Part shown: piece by piece, positions 22,171 to 33,851 of the stretch
Layout of the letters: the number at the start of each line of letters is the position of its first letter
Numbering within the stretch: the stretch's first letter is position 1
Notes under the pieces: generated by a model
What the model was told of the DNA's origin: nothing
The model's database searches: none
What the model saw: the letters and a program-made list of their open reading frames with translations, nothing else
Source of the DNA: Rhizophlyctis rosea
Taxonomy: Eukaryota > Chytridiomycota > Chytridiomycetes > Rhizophlyctidales > Rhizophlyctidaceae
Length of the DNA stretch: 64,000 nucleotides
Direction: 5' to 3'
Assembly (NCBI GenBank): GCA_027596075.1
Contig: JADGJC010000077.1
Location: 85,725-149,724, forward strand
Translations under genes and position numbers: made by a program

Positions 22171-25100
22171 CTACATACAAACACACCCACCCACCCCACT
22201 GCTGAAGCGACTCCCAACTCCGAACCGTAACCCAACACCAAGGCGTCGTTTTCGCGACAATGAGTCGGAAGTCGAAGTTGTTGACTCGGAAGTCTCTGTT
22301 ACGGACTCGAAACTCTCCTCCCCCGACCCCCACCCCCCCCCCCACCCCCCCACACCACCACACAACGAGAACCCCAGCTTGGGAGCACACAAAAAGCCCC
22401 GCCCCCTGCAAACACACNNNNNNNNNNACCACCGCAACTTCCCCTCCCCCGTCACCCCCCCCACCTCCTTCGCCACAATCCCCTCTACTAAGGGTACACA
22501 CCCCCCACACGTCGTACCAGCCTTCGTGCACTTCTTCACACCCTCAACGTCCCTACATCCTTGTTCCCGAACAGCAGAAACAATAACACCTTTAGTCACG
22601 TCGTTACACGCACAAATCTGGTCCGTGTCCTCGAATTCAACGTCGGACTCGTCGTCGTCGGAGGAAGAGGAAGTGGAGGAGCGGGAGGTGAACTTCCCAG
22701 CGAGGATGTCGAGTGGTGATGCGCGAAGTTCCGCAGAGGATTTAGCGAGTGTGACAAGTTTCGTAAAATCCGACGTATCGCCGAATAAGATCCCACCCAC
22801 AAGCCTCTTCCCATCCTTCGACAAAATAAACCTCTTATACATCTGTCCAATCGGATCCACATAACTGATATGCCGCGTCTCCCCTTCATCCGCAAAGTAA
22901 TCCCCAAACGACCCAACCTGCACGCCAAAGAGTTTTAGCTTGGCACTCATGTCGCTCCACGTGAACGCATGCCGTTCCGCATCGGCTTTGGCGGTGAGGT
23001 TTTTGGCGAGGAGGGAGGCCATTTCGTAGCCTGGTTGGACAAGACCAAAGACTTGACCGTTGTGGAGGACGCATTCTCCGATGGCGTAGATGTTGGGTGT
23101 GGAGGTTTCGAGGTAGTCGTTGACGATTATGCCGCCTCGTTTGCCTGTTTCGATTCCGGCGGATTTGGCGACTTCGTCTCGGGGGACGATACCGCAGGAG
23201 AGGACTACGAGGTCGGTGTCGATGGTGTCGGTCCATCGACCGCGACCTTCGACGTTGCGGTTTACGATTACTTCTCCTACTCGGCCTTCACCGCAGATTT
23301 CCCGAGTATCCGATCCGACAAGTGTTTCGATTCCCATCTTGGACATTTGGTCGGCGAGCATGGACCCGGCCTGATGATCTAACTGCCGACGCATAAGCCA
23401 TTGGGATCGTTCCAAAACTTTCGTCTCAAGTCCCAAATCCAAACACGCCTTCGCAGCTTCAAGACCGAGAAGCCCACCACCAACCACCACCGCCTTCTTC
23501 CTCTCACAAGTCTGCGCATACGCAATAATAGCGTCCAAGTCGTCTATGGTTCGGTACACAAACACACCAGGCTTCTCCTTCCCCTGAATAGGCGGCACAA
23601 AAGCCTTCGACCCCGTCGCAAACACGAGCTTATCGTACGGGATTGTCACCCCACTTTGTGACGTGACGGTTTGGGCCGTGGTGTTGATCTCGACTACCAT
23701 ATCATTCAAATGCAGATCGACGTCGTTACGGTGGTACCAGTCTGCTTCGGCCATTAGGAGGGATGCGGGGGTTCGGTGTTCAAAGTATTTCGTTAACCCG
23801 ACGCGGTTGTAGGCGTGGTACTTTTCTTCACCAAAGACGGTGAGAGAGAACTCTTTCCTGGTGTCGAGGGCGAGGAGTTTTTCGCAGAATCGGAGACCGA
23901 CCATTCCTAGACCGATGACGATTATGCGTTTTTTGGGGAGGGAGGAGAGTGGGGTTGTTGGGGAGGTCACTTCGTAGGGTGGCGAGTGGGAGCGGGAGGT
24001 GTCGGCGAGGGATTTGAGTTCTTCGAGGTCGGAGGGGGCTACGTCGGATTTGGAGTCGTCGGTTGGGGCGGGGGTGGATTCGCGGAGGCGGAGGGGGGTG
24101 GCGGGGATGGGGGTTGGTGCTGGGAGGGGGGCCGGTGCTTGGTCCTTTGTTTTATCGCCGGTTAGGTCGACGTAGCCGATGGCGTATTTGTCTGCTAAGG
24201 CTTTGGCGGTTTTGCTGTGGATGGCATCAAAGTCTTCTGTTGCGTCCTTCCCTCCAACAATAAGAATACTCTTCTCCCCACCCGGGTGGAGCTTCAAGTA
24301 CTTTGTGGCGTCGATGACGACGCCGTGGAGGATGAACCAGCAGGATTTTTTGGTGTTGTGTTTTTTGACTTCTGAGAGGCTGAAGTACTTTTCGGGGACT
24401 GGGTGGGCGGGTTTGGGTGCTGCGGCTGGGACACCGGGAGTAGCGACGACGCCTTCTTCGCCGGGGGGTGGCATCCATCCGGGACGACCTTTGCCGGTGA
24501 CGTTGGTGGGGTGGATGAAGGTTATGGTGAAGTCGCTGCTGACTTCGACTTTGACTCTGTACCAGCTGTAAACAAAAGAGATCTAAGTCAGCCAAAGTCC
24601 ATCGTTGCAATGCAAAAAGGGCCAAGAGCTACTAACCAGTTGTTCAACATCCCCAACAAATTCCAACACAACTTCTCCGGCTGGGTATTCATCGCCGAAT
24701 CCCACGCCCGAATCACAACCTCCTTCGCCAACATCAACTCCTTCAACGTGAATGTATGCTCCCACTTGAACCAACACCAATACTTGTCTCCGTGCCGAGG
24801 CTCGAAATCATAGGTCGTCTTATCCGTTACGATCCAATCCTCGCCACCGTTTAGGGAAATTTGGCAGTGCGTTACGCGTCGTCCGCCGCCGGTGTAGGCG
24901 TAGCCTTTGAGTGTGTAGGTGGTTTTTGGGACGGGTTTGGAGAGGAGGTCCATGACGTCAATGGTTTCTTCGTGTTGGGGGAAGGCGATAACGGAATTGA
25001 CGTTTCGTTCGTTTACGACGTATTCCGGTTTGTTCCACCACCCCTTCGCGACCGCTTCTTCGACGCTGGAAGGGCCAATGGGTGGTGGGGGCAGGACGCG

Positions 25101-26380
25101 GTTATCGGTCAAGTGATAGACGTGGGAGGATTCGGTGTCGACTATGGTGATTTTGTTTAGCCATTTTACCATTCGTCCGCCGATGTAGCCGGGGAGCATG
25201 ACGCGAAGGGGGAAGCCGTGGTCGGGGGGCAGGGCTTTGTCGTTCATGGCGTAGGCTAGCATCATGTCGGAGGAGAGGTCCATTATGCGGGAGAGTTGAA
25301 TGCAGGTGCCGTAGATTCCTGTGTGTGGGATTGTGGGAGTGGAAAATGATTAGTTTGAGGGATGACGATAAGACAGCTACAACCAAACAACCCATCTCCC
25401 TACAACCCCACCCCCTCCAACGCTCTACAACATCCCAAAGCACGACAACAATAACACCCAAAATGACCCCTCACCACCAACAACCCACCTTTAGGCAACG
25501 TATCCCCACCCTCAGTCTGCACCCAATACCTCCCATAATCCTCCGGCTGAATATCCATCCCCGCTCTCTTCAACACCTCCCTAATCGGCACACCCGTCCA
25601 CACACTCGTCGAAATCGCACCAGGACCCCACTTGAACCCAGCTGACTTCTTCGTCATGTTTTGTTCTTGCCGACGATTACCGCAGCATGTGAGTGTGACG
25701 GGGACGCGGATGGAGGGGAGGGAGAGGATTTCGGTCATGGTGAATGTTGTGGCTGTGGGGATGTGGAGGCTGTGCGTGTGTAAAAAGGGGGAGGAGGTGT
25801 TAGGATGAATGTTTCTCGAGACGTTACATGTTCAATGCCGTTCACAAGGTGGTGGTGCTGTCAATGATGTGCGCTGCGCGCACTTGTGCGAGCTTCGCTC
25901 GCAATCCGTTCGCTGACGCTCACTGCCACTCCATACCATGCTGGCGCCCTCCATTTCATGCCTTCACGCTCTGCCTCGCCGACCCCCCGCCCCGCCCCGG
26001 AGCTCCACCCAAATCGAACCAGCCAACACCTACCCATCAACAACAACCTTCCACTCCCCCCACTGAATCTTGGGCACAGGGCCATGATTCCTCACAAAGT
26101 GCAGTTCAGGCGGTGTGATATCACCGGCTGCGTAGAGGTCTGGTACTTCAGGTTCAGCGTTGAAGGGGTGGGCGCCTGTTAGACGGACTAGGGCTGGGTC
26201 GCGGTTGACCCATTCGTCTGTTTGTGTGGAAGGGTGAGGGGGAGGTTAGTTGGTGTGATGGGGAATGGGGGGATGGGAATGGAGGGGAGGAGACGTACCG
26301 GGGGTATCTTTATCCCTTACGTCGAAGGGGAGTGGGTCTGTGCGGAGTAAGTGGGATGGAGGGAGGACGGCGGCTGTCAT
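22171..26380 (-). CDS. Chimeric nitrate reductase: Mo domain, cytochrome b5, NirB-type FAD/NAD(P)H and [2Fe-2S] modules
   Basis: Exons 26299-26380, 26034-26217, 25489-25769, 25318-24637 and 24565 down to the gap at 22427 join in phase, giving about 1,120 residues before the gap. The molybdenum-cofactor domain has DPALVRLTGAHPFNAEP, TCCGNRRQEQN with the Mo-binding Cys, and GIYGTCIQLSR. The Mo-dimerisation domain ends in the family motif NNCWYRVK. Cytochrome b5 (about 469-545) has heme ligands in HPGG (His503) and DAIHS (His526). A Pro/Ser linker leads at about 621 to a nucleotide-binding flavoprotein (RIIVIGLGMVGLRF, AYNRVGLTKYF, VVVGGGLLGLEAA) like the N-terminus of assimilatory nitrite reductase NirB. 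A BFD-like cluster with CAC...CTKAGTTCGGC follows at about 1061-1110. The normal FAD/NADH b5-reductase domain is absent. Only about 80 low-complexity codons follow the gap, so siroheme domains are not visible. Likely reaction: NAD(P)H-dependent nitrate reduction. The C-terminus is uncertain. Confidence 0.88.
22418..22427. other. Assembly gap (10 N) near the 3' end of the nitrate reductase gene
   Basis: Ten N beside C-rich homopolymer sequence (22320-22350). A fixed 10-N run usually marks unknown length, so the C-terminus may be longer than shown. Confidence 0.95.
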
Positions 26381-28102
26381 ATTTGATTGCGGTGGGGGAG
26401 TGTATGATGTGTGAGGGGTATCGGGTATGGTGATGCCACGCGCGGGTTCCTTGTCAGGGGTGCGTTTTACGTTTTACAAATATGTTATTTTTGGACTATT
26501 GCGAGTAGTATGTGTGTATGTGATCGAGAGAGGTGATCGTCACTCTAGTATGTGCATATGTATGTTGACAGGAGGGAACACTATGACATGCGCGGTCGAG
26601 GGAAGGGAGATGGACAAACCGACGTCGGGAGAAAGTGACTGCGAAGGGGGAGGGGGTTCAGAAGGAGAACCGTGGTATTATTTGAATGTGGATGCGGGGA
26701 GATCCTGCTCCCACTGTATGTGTATGCGTATGTGTATCTGATGGGTGATGGAAATGTCTATCTGGCAGTGACGTGCGGTCAACAAAACGGAGGGTGGTGG
26801 GTACTATGGGTGGGGACGTTTTATTGATTCCCATTGCATCTGGGTGGGTGGCAAAAGAAGGTTTCATCGTGTTGAATGACTGATGGGAGATGGTTTGCAC
26901 GAGGCGGGGGCTAGTCATCAGTATCAAGTGCATTGCGACAGTGGGAGAGGTGGGAGAGGTGGGAGATGATATGGTATCTCAAGTATCTCAATGGGGACTA
27001 CAATCCTGCTTACGAGAGGCGCCGACGCGGGAGACGGAACGGGGTCTCTGTGTGTCAATGGGTCAAACGTTGTCTCTCATTCATAATAATTCATCCGCAT
27101 CAAGCGCATCATGCTCCGTACCAACAATTGCACACAATCCCGTTTCTTGGGTTGATGGTTGTCAGCAGTATCTGATATGGGTGACAGGGTGACAGTGCAC
27201 AGTCATTCAGACAATATGCCCGGTCAATTTGGCATTCACATGTGCCTGTCGGACCACCGTATGTCACCCACTATCAGGGGTGTCTTTACCCTCGAACCCC
27301 AAACCGTCACAGCAAGTTCGCGGTGAAGCCCACCAGGGTGCATTAGATCCAGACGTCAGAAGCCCCCTCCCGTGTTTGATAAGGAGACCCAATTTCTTTC
27401 TCTGTTCTGCATACCGTGAGTATGGACTTTGAGTCCGCAGTGATGAATCTGGGCCCCCAAATCGATACAGTAGATAGTGCTCAATTTTTGCTTGTTCCCC
27501 GTTTTGATAGCGAGATACGCGGATGTGGTACAGCCATCCAATCTGCATATGCGCCACCCCGTGCCCCCTTCTTGCGTAAGCCAGCCTCGTCTTATCTCTG
27601 AAAGGGGGTGGCTGGTGTGACGTGATCTGTTCGCGCCTTTCGGACAAATGTACTGCGTGGGAGCACCAGCCATTGCCACCGCCACTTCACTTTGCCACCA
27701 AAATGCTGCCTCAAAACCTTTCCCCAGAACTATTATTGGGGGCGACCGCAGCGTGCCATTACATGCGAGCACAGCGAGCACCTCCACTTCAAGAGTCTTT
27801 GCAGGCAGGCGGTGTCAACAGCCAACAAAAACACTAGTATTCATCAAAGCGTTTACACGTCCTGATGATGGCGGAAGTATTTTAGAATCTTCTTAAAGGA
27901 AGATACTTCTGTCACCATCCTCCATATCACCGCGCAACCATAATGTAAATTTGCAATGTTCCAATTTTAGGTGCTGCATGCAATAATATGGCCGGAACGG
28001 GCACGAAGCACCAAGCAGCAGCAACGTTAATAAAAAGGTGCAATGGTACGCTCTAATCCCCCGTCGTCCATCAATCTATTTCCTTTAAAATCGATATGAC
28101 AC
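26381..28102. other. No supported gene; 5' region of nitrate reductase
   Basis: 1.7 kb. It contains an alternating TGTATG/TGTGTA stretch at about 26.50-26.74 kb and three copies of GGGAGAGGT at about 26.94 kb. Overlapping minus-strand ORFs at 27.26-27.79 kb show no recognisable motif. It presumably includes the promoter of the nitrate reductase gene. Confidence 0.4.
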
Positions 28103-29341
28103 ATGCACTCCATCAAAGTCGTTTTTCCCACTCGTTCCTGGGACAAGGCAGACTACCGACCTCTTGAGTTTACAGTTCCAATCCCCACCGGCGCCGAAAC
28201 CATATGGCATGTCAAAAAACTCTTCCGTGTCCGCCTCGCACAAGTGGCCCCAACCAACGTCGCAAAGCAGTGCTTGGCGCCAACCACTCATATTTCCCTA
28301 GCCATTCCCACTGCCACATCCGCCCATTTGGCCGACGCGGACCATACCGTGGACTACCACGAACTCTTTGACTGCTTCAATGTAGTCTGGTTAGCAAAAG
28401 TCAAATTCAACCACCTTTTCCTCACTGTTCACTGTCAATCGGGGCGTAATATCACCATTGTAGCACGTCATAATGTCACGATGGCTAGGTTGTGCCAAGT
28501 CATCCAAAGCCATTTGGGGGCAGACATTCGGGAACGACGGTTGTTGTATGAAGGTACCCGTGTGGAGGCAGATCGTACTTGTTCAGATTACGGAATGGAA
28601 TGTGACGACCATCTGTAGTGGAGGTTTGGACAATTTGGGGGTGGCCCGACATTTGTGGATTTGACAAAGGGAAGCATGACTACTGAGTTTAGTGATTCGG
28701 CTCCTCGATGGCGGACCGTAGCGCCTGGGTTGAATGTTGAGGGGTATTGTCAATATGACTATTGCCGAGCTGGACGTACCAAATCGCTGGTCTGTACCAA
28801 AATTAATATATCGAGCTCATGAAAGTTGGATTTTTTTGTTGACATCACTTCTTCTTCTTCTTCTTTCGAACAGGTCATCTACAAACGCGGTTTCAAAATG
28901 TTTGATCTCCTCCACGACCGCAAAGACTGCTCATGTCCTGAATGCGACCATCCCTTCATCCCCACCCAATGCGGCTTCTACGATTGCCACTATAAGTTCT
29001 ACGGGTTGAAGGACGGATCGGGAAGTGCGGAGCGCGTTGACTCTGGATGGGTCGACGTTCATCCGGATAGCCAGTACCAACTTTTTTCGGCGGATCGGGG
29101 CATTGCGGAGTGGCATCGGTTGTTGATTGAGGTTAAAAGTCGGGGGTCTCGGTGGGGAGATGAGATTTGTGCGATTTGTTTTAGGGAGTTGGAAGGTGTT
29201 GAGGAGTTGGGGCATGTTGGGTGTACTCATACATTTTGCTTTGGGTGTATTGGGTTGTGGGCTGCGGCGCAAGATCAGGCTTCTTGTCCTTGTTGTCGGT
29301 TTGTTGAAGGGAGGGTTGAAGGAACTTCTTCCTCTGCGTAA
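28103..29341 (+). pseudogene. Ubiquitin-like domain plus C-terminal RING protein, interrupted by an in-frame TAG
   Basis: The first segment (171 codons) ends in a ubiquitin-like fold: FLTVHCQSGRNITIVARHNV through RRLLYEGTRVEADRTCSDYG, matching the ubiquitin 'RLIFAGKQLEDGRTLSDY' region. TAG at 28616-28618 stops it. The same frame then continues, looking like normal protein: WRFGQFGGGPTFVDLTKG, APRWRTVAPGLNVEGYC. After an intron with a CTTCTTCTT...GAACAG end at about 28.87 kb come Cys-rich VIYKRGFKMFDLLHDRKD and CPECDHPF, and a C-terminal RING (CAICFREL...CTHTFCFGCIGLW...CPCC). The UBL, linker and RING order suggests a ubiquitin-ligase-like protein. The intron donor is ambiguous: GTACC gives the wrong phase. 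Alternatives to decay are a sequencing error or a polymorphic stop. Confidence 0.7.
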
Positions 29342-30156
29342 GAGCCCATGGACATTCAGCAATATGTATGTATAGGTGTATATGATGTACTTCTTAGCCG
29401 TTGGGATCATGGCCGTACATAGATTGGGTAGTTGTTCAATGTCGCAAGATATTCGGTATTCTGCGCCGCCAAAGCGACCCTTCTTCGTGCTGATTGCTTG
29501 CACTTCAAGATGCGTTATATCTCGAATATCAGTGGTATCGCTGATGTCATCTTGAGCCAAGACTGAATTGAAACAATCTCCACACTCTGTCCAGCATCAT
29601 CCCCCACACGAACAATCACCCTAAAGTCATTTCCCTTGCTGTGCGATATATTAAGGTCCGCTTTGACAACCGGAGTTGCTGGCAGTAGCCGGAGGAGCAT
29701 GAAACGGCAGATCTCTTTGTTCCATACCTAACCCAATCCCTCGTGCGAATTACTGACAGAGGACTGTTCTGTAGCTAATCCTGATGTGCACAATAGACAC
29801 ATCCGCCAAAATGGGGCTAGCTGCAATCTGCACCATGGGGGGAGTGGATGTCAGGCGAGCGAGATACTGGTACGCTCCCCCTCACTCATTGGTGAAACTT
29901 CTCCTACCGACAGTTATAAAATTCTGATCAAATTCTTACAGGCACCCTTCATTGCGTAGCTATCCTCTTGTGAATGTACATCGTCGAAAATGCCACATGA
30001 ACAACAATGGCATTTCAAAATCAAATGGATGTGTTGTGTATTGTTGCTCAATAGGTGGATGATAGGTATGTACTTGACATTGATTGGGGGCGATACGGAG
30101 GTTCATATATAACCACATGGTTCATTCTTTGCTGGATAATGGAAACTCACCTTCCT
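29342..30156. other. No supported gene
   Basis: About 0.8 kb, AT-richer. A 61-codon minus-strand ORF (29515-29700) is the only modest candidate and has no recognisable motif. Confidence 0.35.
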
Positions 30157-30470
30157 CTACCTCGGCAAGAAGGACAGCGCGACACCAACTGCACCCAAAG
30201 CGGTCAACAAGTTTGTTTCTGATCTAGAACGGCCACCACTTATTGGCATGTTGGTAGCCTTGGTGGTTGATGTCATCATGTTCACACTATTGGCAAAAAC
30301 AGATGTTATGGTGGCAGGCATCAACCGACCACTTCCATTACTTGTTGGGCCAGGTGTTGTCCCACCGGACCTATTAACATTGCCAGCTTCAGATCCTGCT
30401 CCTCCACCCGTATTGTTCGTGCTCCCGCGATTTTTACTGGCGGCTCCATTTCAGGAACCAGCATAAATCA
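30157..30470 (-). pseudogene. 3' remnant of the surface glycoprotein family
   Basis: The minus-strand frame ending at TAG 30157-30159 aligns with the C-terminal third of the glycoprotein at 31237-32475: GGGAGSEAGNVNRSGGT against GGGAGSEAGSVGDSDGT, then GPTSNGSGRLM against GPTSNGSGALM, then TKATNMPISGG against TKATNTLLTGG, and a related hydrophobic end. Upstream of about 30455 the frame meets a stop and no ectodomain follows. The final anchor helix is shortened and ends in LPR. It is a truncated tandem duplicate. Confidence 0.85.
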
Positions 30471-31236
30471 GAAACACATGGTTTGCAAAGCATTCGAAAA
30501 TCACTCTGCCAGGATGATTGATTGCCAAGATTTTGATCAAAGTTTTTTCGATCCACTCGCTGAGTCTCAAAGAACTTGGTACATCCACAAATCTTCCCGA
30601 TTTTGATAACACCAATGCCGCCTGCTTATGATGCAAGGCACTCGTTTTTTCCGTCAAACCCATTTCTCAGTGGGTTTGATTGGTGTTGTGCCATGGATGT
30701 GTGCTGTGGTAGGATACCTGCCAGCCTACCGAGCGAGAGTGGGATGTTTTTGCAATGTTTTTTTTCAAGTTGTGCTGAGCAGGAGGGGGGGAGGAGGGAA
30801 TATTGAGACATTTGTTGGAGGGGTTGAAATATTTCCAGATTTGTGGCGGAAAATGTCGAATGGCTCCAATGGCAGGTCCTCAAGCTTCATTGAAGGGTGC
30901 GGAAAGGAGAGCAAATGGTCGTACCCACTCGGCCGAATGCAAGATGAAAACTTCGTGATTGAGTTCACGCCGTTATGTAGGAGGAAAGGAATCGTTCAAA
31001 AGCGGGGCACTGCATGCCGAACTCCTTCATTGAAAAGTGCATGTAAATGTATGAAGAAGACTCTTGTAATGATGATGGGATGTTATTATATACAAATTGC
31101 TAAATAAGTGGATTGCTACATATGTACAAGATGTTGATAGGGCCGCTTCTATTCGCAATGGAAACATTGACGTTTATATGCGACCCCACGGGATGCCCTT
31201 TGCTCAATATTAGAAAAATCACCGCTTACCCCTCTC
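30471..31236. other. No supported gene
   Basis: About 770 bp separating the glycoprotein remnant from the intact gene. No ectodomain sequence was recognised here, so the remnant lost its 5' part rather than having it displaced nearby. Confidence 0.4.
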
Positions 31237-32475
31237 TTAAACGGCAAAAACCATCAACCCTAGCACCGCACCAACCGCACCCCAAGCGGCCAGCAAGCTT
31301 GTTTCCGTTTTCAGACTGCCGCCAGTCAACAGGGTGTTGGTGGCTTTGGTGGCTGTTGTCGTTGTGCCCATGCTACTGGAAGTAATGGACGTCACCGTGG
31401 GGGTCATCAATGCACCGCTTCCGTTGCTTGTTGGCCCAATCAGCGTCCCGTCTGAGTCACCAACACTGCCTGCTTCGGATCCTGCTCCTCCGCCGTTGTT
31501 GTTCGTACCCCCGCCTGAGGCATTACCATTGTTACTGGCGTTTCCATTTGAAGGACCGACACCGTCGTTACCTCCAGAATCCGCACCGTCACCGCCGCTA
31601 GAACCGCTTGACCCACCACCAGGTGCCATTGCAGGGGCTGCACTCCCACCACCACCATTACCGCCGCCTCCATTCCCACCACCAACCGGAGCATCGGTCG
31701 GTGCCACCGGCCCACTTTCCCCTACCGATGTCGGCGCTACAGGTCCAGAAGTACTAATAGGTGCAGCTGCGACCGTCGTCGTTGTCATCCCACTCCCAAC
31801 CTTCCCACCCTCCGGTGGAAAGAAAACCCCAACATTCCCATCCCTCTGTTCAACATGCAAAGCATTAAACGTCCCGCCCGCCTCCCAACACCTCCGTTCC
31901 GGCAAAATCCTCCCCCCAAACCCCTCCGTCCTCCTACAATCATAACTAGCGTACAAATCCTCCGTCCCTTGTACCGCACCCGGACATTGTGTCAAGAGAT
32001 CGATCCGTCCCACACACGCACAATCCAACTTTCCCCGTCCGTCCAAACCGGGAACTTCGTACTCCCATTTGGTGGGGAGGAGGGGTTGGGGCCATAGGGA
32101 GGAACTGTTGAAGGATAACCAGTCGTTCCACATGGCTATCGCTGTGGTGAATGATCCGAACGTCACAATCAGGTCGTCGTACAATATAGCGTTTACACTC
32201 GTTTCATTTATTGTTGTGTATGTGGCGAAGGATTCTAGATCTGGTTTGTACAGATACTTGGGGTCGATGGGGTCTAAAGAGACTCTGCTGCAAAGGAGGC
32301 AGCGGCGGGGGTTATTGTAGACGGCGAAGGTATGGGGTGGGGGGACGGGACAGTTTAGGGGTGGGGGGTTTGGGAAGGTGGGTTCTTCAATAGTGGGTTG
32401 GTCGGTGTTGGATTGGGGGGATGCGAGGGTGAGGTGGGCGAGCAGGAGGGAGAGGGATATTGGTAGTGCGCGCAT
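31237..32475 (-). CDS. Secreted, probably GPI-anchored glycoprotein, family copy A, 412 aa
   Basis: Single exon. Residues 1-18 are a signal peptide (MRALPISLSLLLAHLTLA). An ectodomain to about residue 215 has paired cysteines: CLLCSRVSL, then LDCACVGRIDLL, then YDCRRTEGFGGRILPERRC and GTFNALHVEQRD. The remainder to about 385 is Gly/Asn/Ser/Thr-rich low complexity, likely heavily O-glycosylated stalk. The last 25 residues form a hydrophobic tail (LLAAWGAVGAVLGLMVF) with no charged end, typical of a GPI-attachment signal. Family copy B (41021-42148) shares the YDCRRTEG core. I know no named domain for this ectodomain. Function is unknown; a wall or zoospore surface role is inferred from the architecture. 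Confidence 0.8.
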   Translation of the reverse strand: MRALPISLSLLLAHLTLASPQSNTDQPTIEEPTFPNPPPLNCPVPPPHTFAVYNNPRRCLLCSRVSLDPIDPKYLYKPDLESFATYTTINETSVNAILYDDLIVTFGSFTTAIAMWNDWLSFNSSSLWPQPLLPTKWEYEVPGLDGRGKLDCACVGRIDLLTQCPGAVQGTEDLYASYDCRRTEGFGGRILPERRCWEAGGTFNALHVEQRDGNVGVFFPPEGGKVGSGMTTTTVAAAPISTSGPVAPTSVGESGPVAPTDAPVGGGNGGGGNGGGGSAAPAMAPGGGSSGSSGGDGADSGGNDGVGPSNGNASNNGNASGGGTNNNGGGAGSEAGSVGDSDGTLIGPTSNGSGALMTPTVTSITSSSMGTTTTATKATNTLLTGGSLKTETSLLAAWGAVGAVLGLMVFAV

Positions 32476-33851
32476 GGTTGGATGTTCAAAAGGAATGGAT
32501 GCTGAAGGTTAGAGGGAAAAAAATACGACTGCTCCGTATATCAGGTTTGCATATACGACGAAACAAACTATCAGAAGGTTAAACGCGAGCTCGAGGCCAT
32601 ACTCGGGTAGCAATTCTGAGACTTGTGCTTTTTCTGATAGCAAGTTTTTGGAGAAAGTTTTTGGTGAACTTTGAACGCGAACGGGAAAAAATAAACTTTT
32701 TGACAGGTCTAAGGTTTTGTTGTCCCACCATACTTGTTTATCAATTTGACCATAAATGGAAAGAAGGAAACAAATGGGGAGTGATTGGAGTGTTTACAGT
32801 CACACAAACCCATCAGCCACGTTGGTGGCACAAAGGGGGAGATCGCGTGGCTTTTTGGTGGCGCCGGCCCGCACCAATCAACGTGTGGGGTTGCTTGCCT
32901 AGGGAATTCAATGTTCATAACCTCCTGCTGCTTTGGTGGTGGTCACGGATTGCTGAACAGTGAGTAACGAACTTTGACCATAAATGTGATGAGTTGAGCG
33001 GCATCCATTGCTCTTCTTTACACAACTGGCACTCAGACCAAATTGCATGCCATGTCAACTGGTAGGTACACTGCATGGAGAGGGAGTCCAGGTTGAAGAT
33101 CTCGGGCCCAATGCGTTGAGCATTGTCAACATGAGAAATGGCAGAAGGTACTTCTGTCGCCGATGATATGGGTCCAGTCTCGATGCTGCTACACCGTCCA
33201 AACTTGATTGGAAATAATTATCCTCCGTAGCGAGGGTGATACATGCTTGGTCGGCTGTGAAAAGAGCTGCTGTTGATGTTCATGACGACTAATGGCGATA
33301 CTGTTACTTCTTGAAGAAAATTGTCATTGAGAGTCAGATTACGACGGACAGAACAGACTTATGAGCCCTGCCCATCATGGTGCCATAGCAAAAGCGACCC
33401 AACCAATGAAACTGTTCTTTATTGATATTGAAATTGCTATTTTCGGGCAGAGTAGGTCTCCGGACAGGCGTCGTCGCTCCGAGTCTCCGAAGTCCGGACG
33501 GAGGGGAACAAGGGCAACCCTCCGCAACCACAACACCACATGCTCCTATCGTGCGGGGGGCCAGAACACATCCGTGACCTCCGTTTCCACGAAAAAGTGG
33601 ACAGACATATGGAAGCTCGGAGGACAGGGGGGAGGGCAGCTGACGATTTCGACCTTCTCTTCCGAGCTTCTTCCCATCAAACATTCATGTAATGAAACAT
33701 GCGTCAAGAAGGTTCTGTTGAGTCCTGTCGCATATTTATCTAGGACATTTACCAATACCACCTATAAACAGCGTAACACGGCCAAGTGGGAACTGGCTGT
33801 TGACAGCTGCCGTCGCCTACCCTTCCCCCACTACCCTCTCACACCACCACC
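32476..33851. other. No supported gene; upstream region of the acyltransferase
   Basis: About 1.4 kb with scattered short ORFs. Probably the promoters of the glycoprotein (leftward) and the acyltransferase (rightward). A TATTTAT-type AT element sits about 115 bp before the acyltransferase ATG. Confidence 0.35.

Noticed and set aside
22130..22864. 244-codon plus-strand ORF over the nitrate reductase
   Set aside because: It is the antisense shadow of the [2Fe-2S] region and reads through the N gap.
28616..28618. TAG read as a reassigned sense codon
   Set aside because: TAG ends the intact AAA+ ATPase, and intact genes here use TAA, TGA and TAG normally, so a non-standard nuclear code is not supported.
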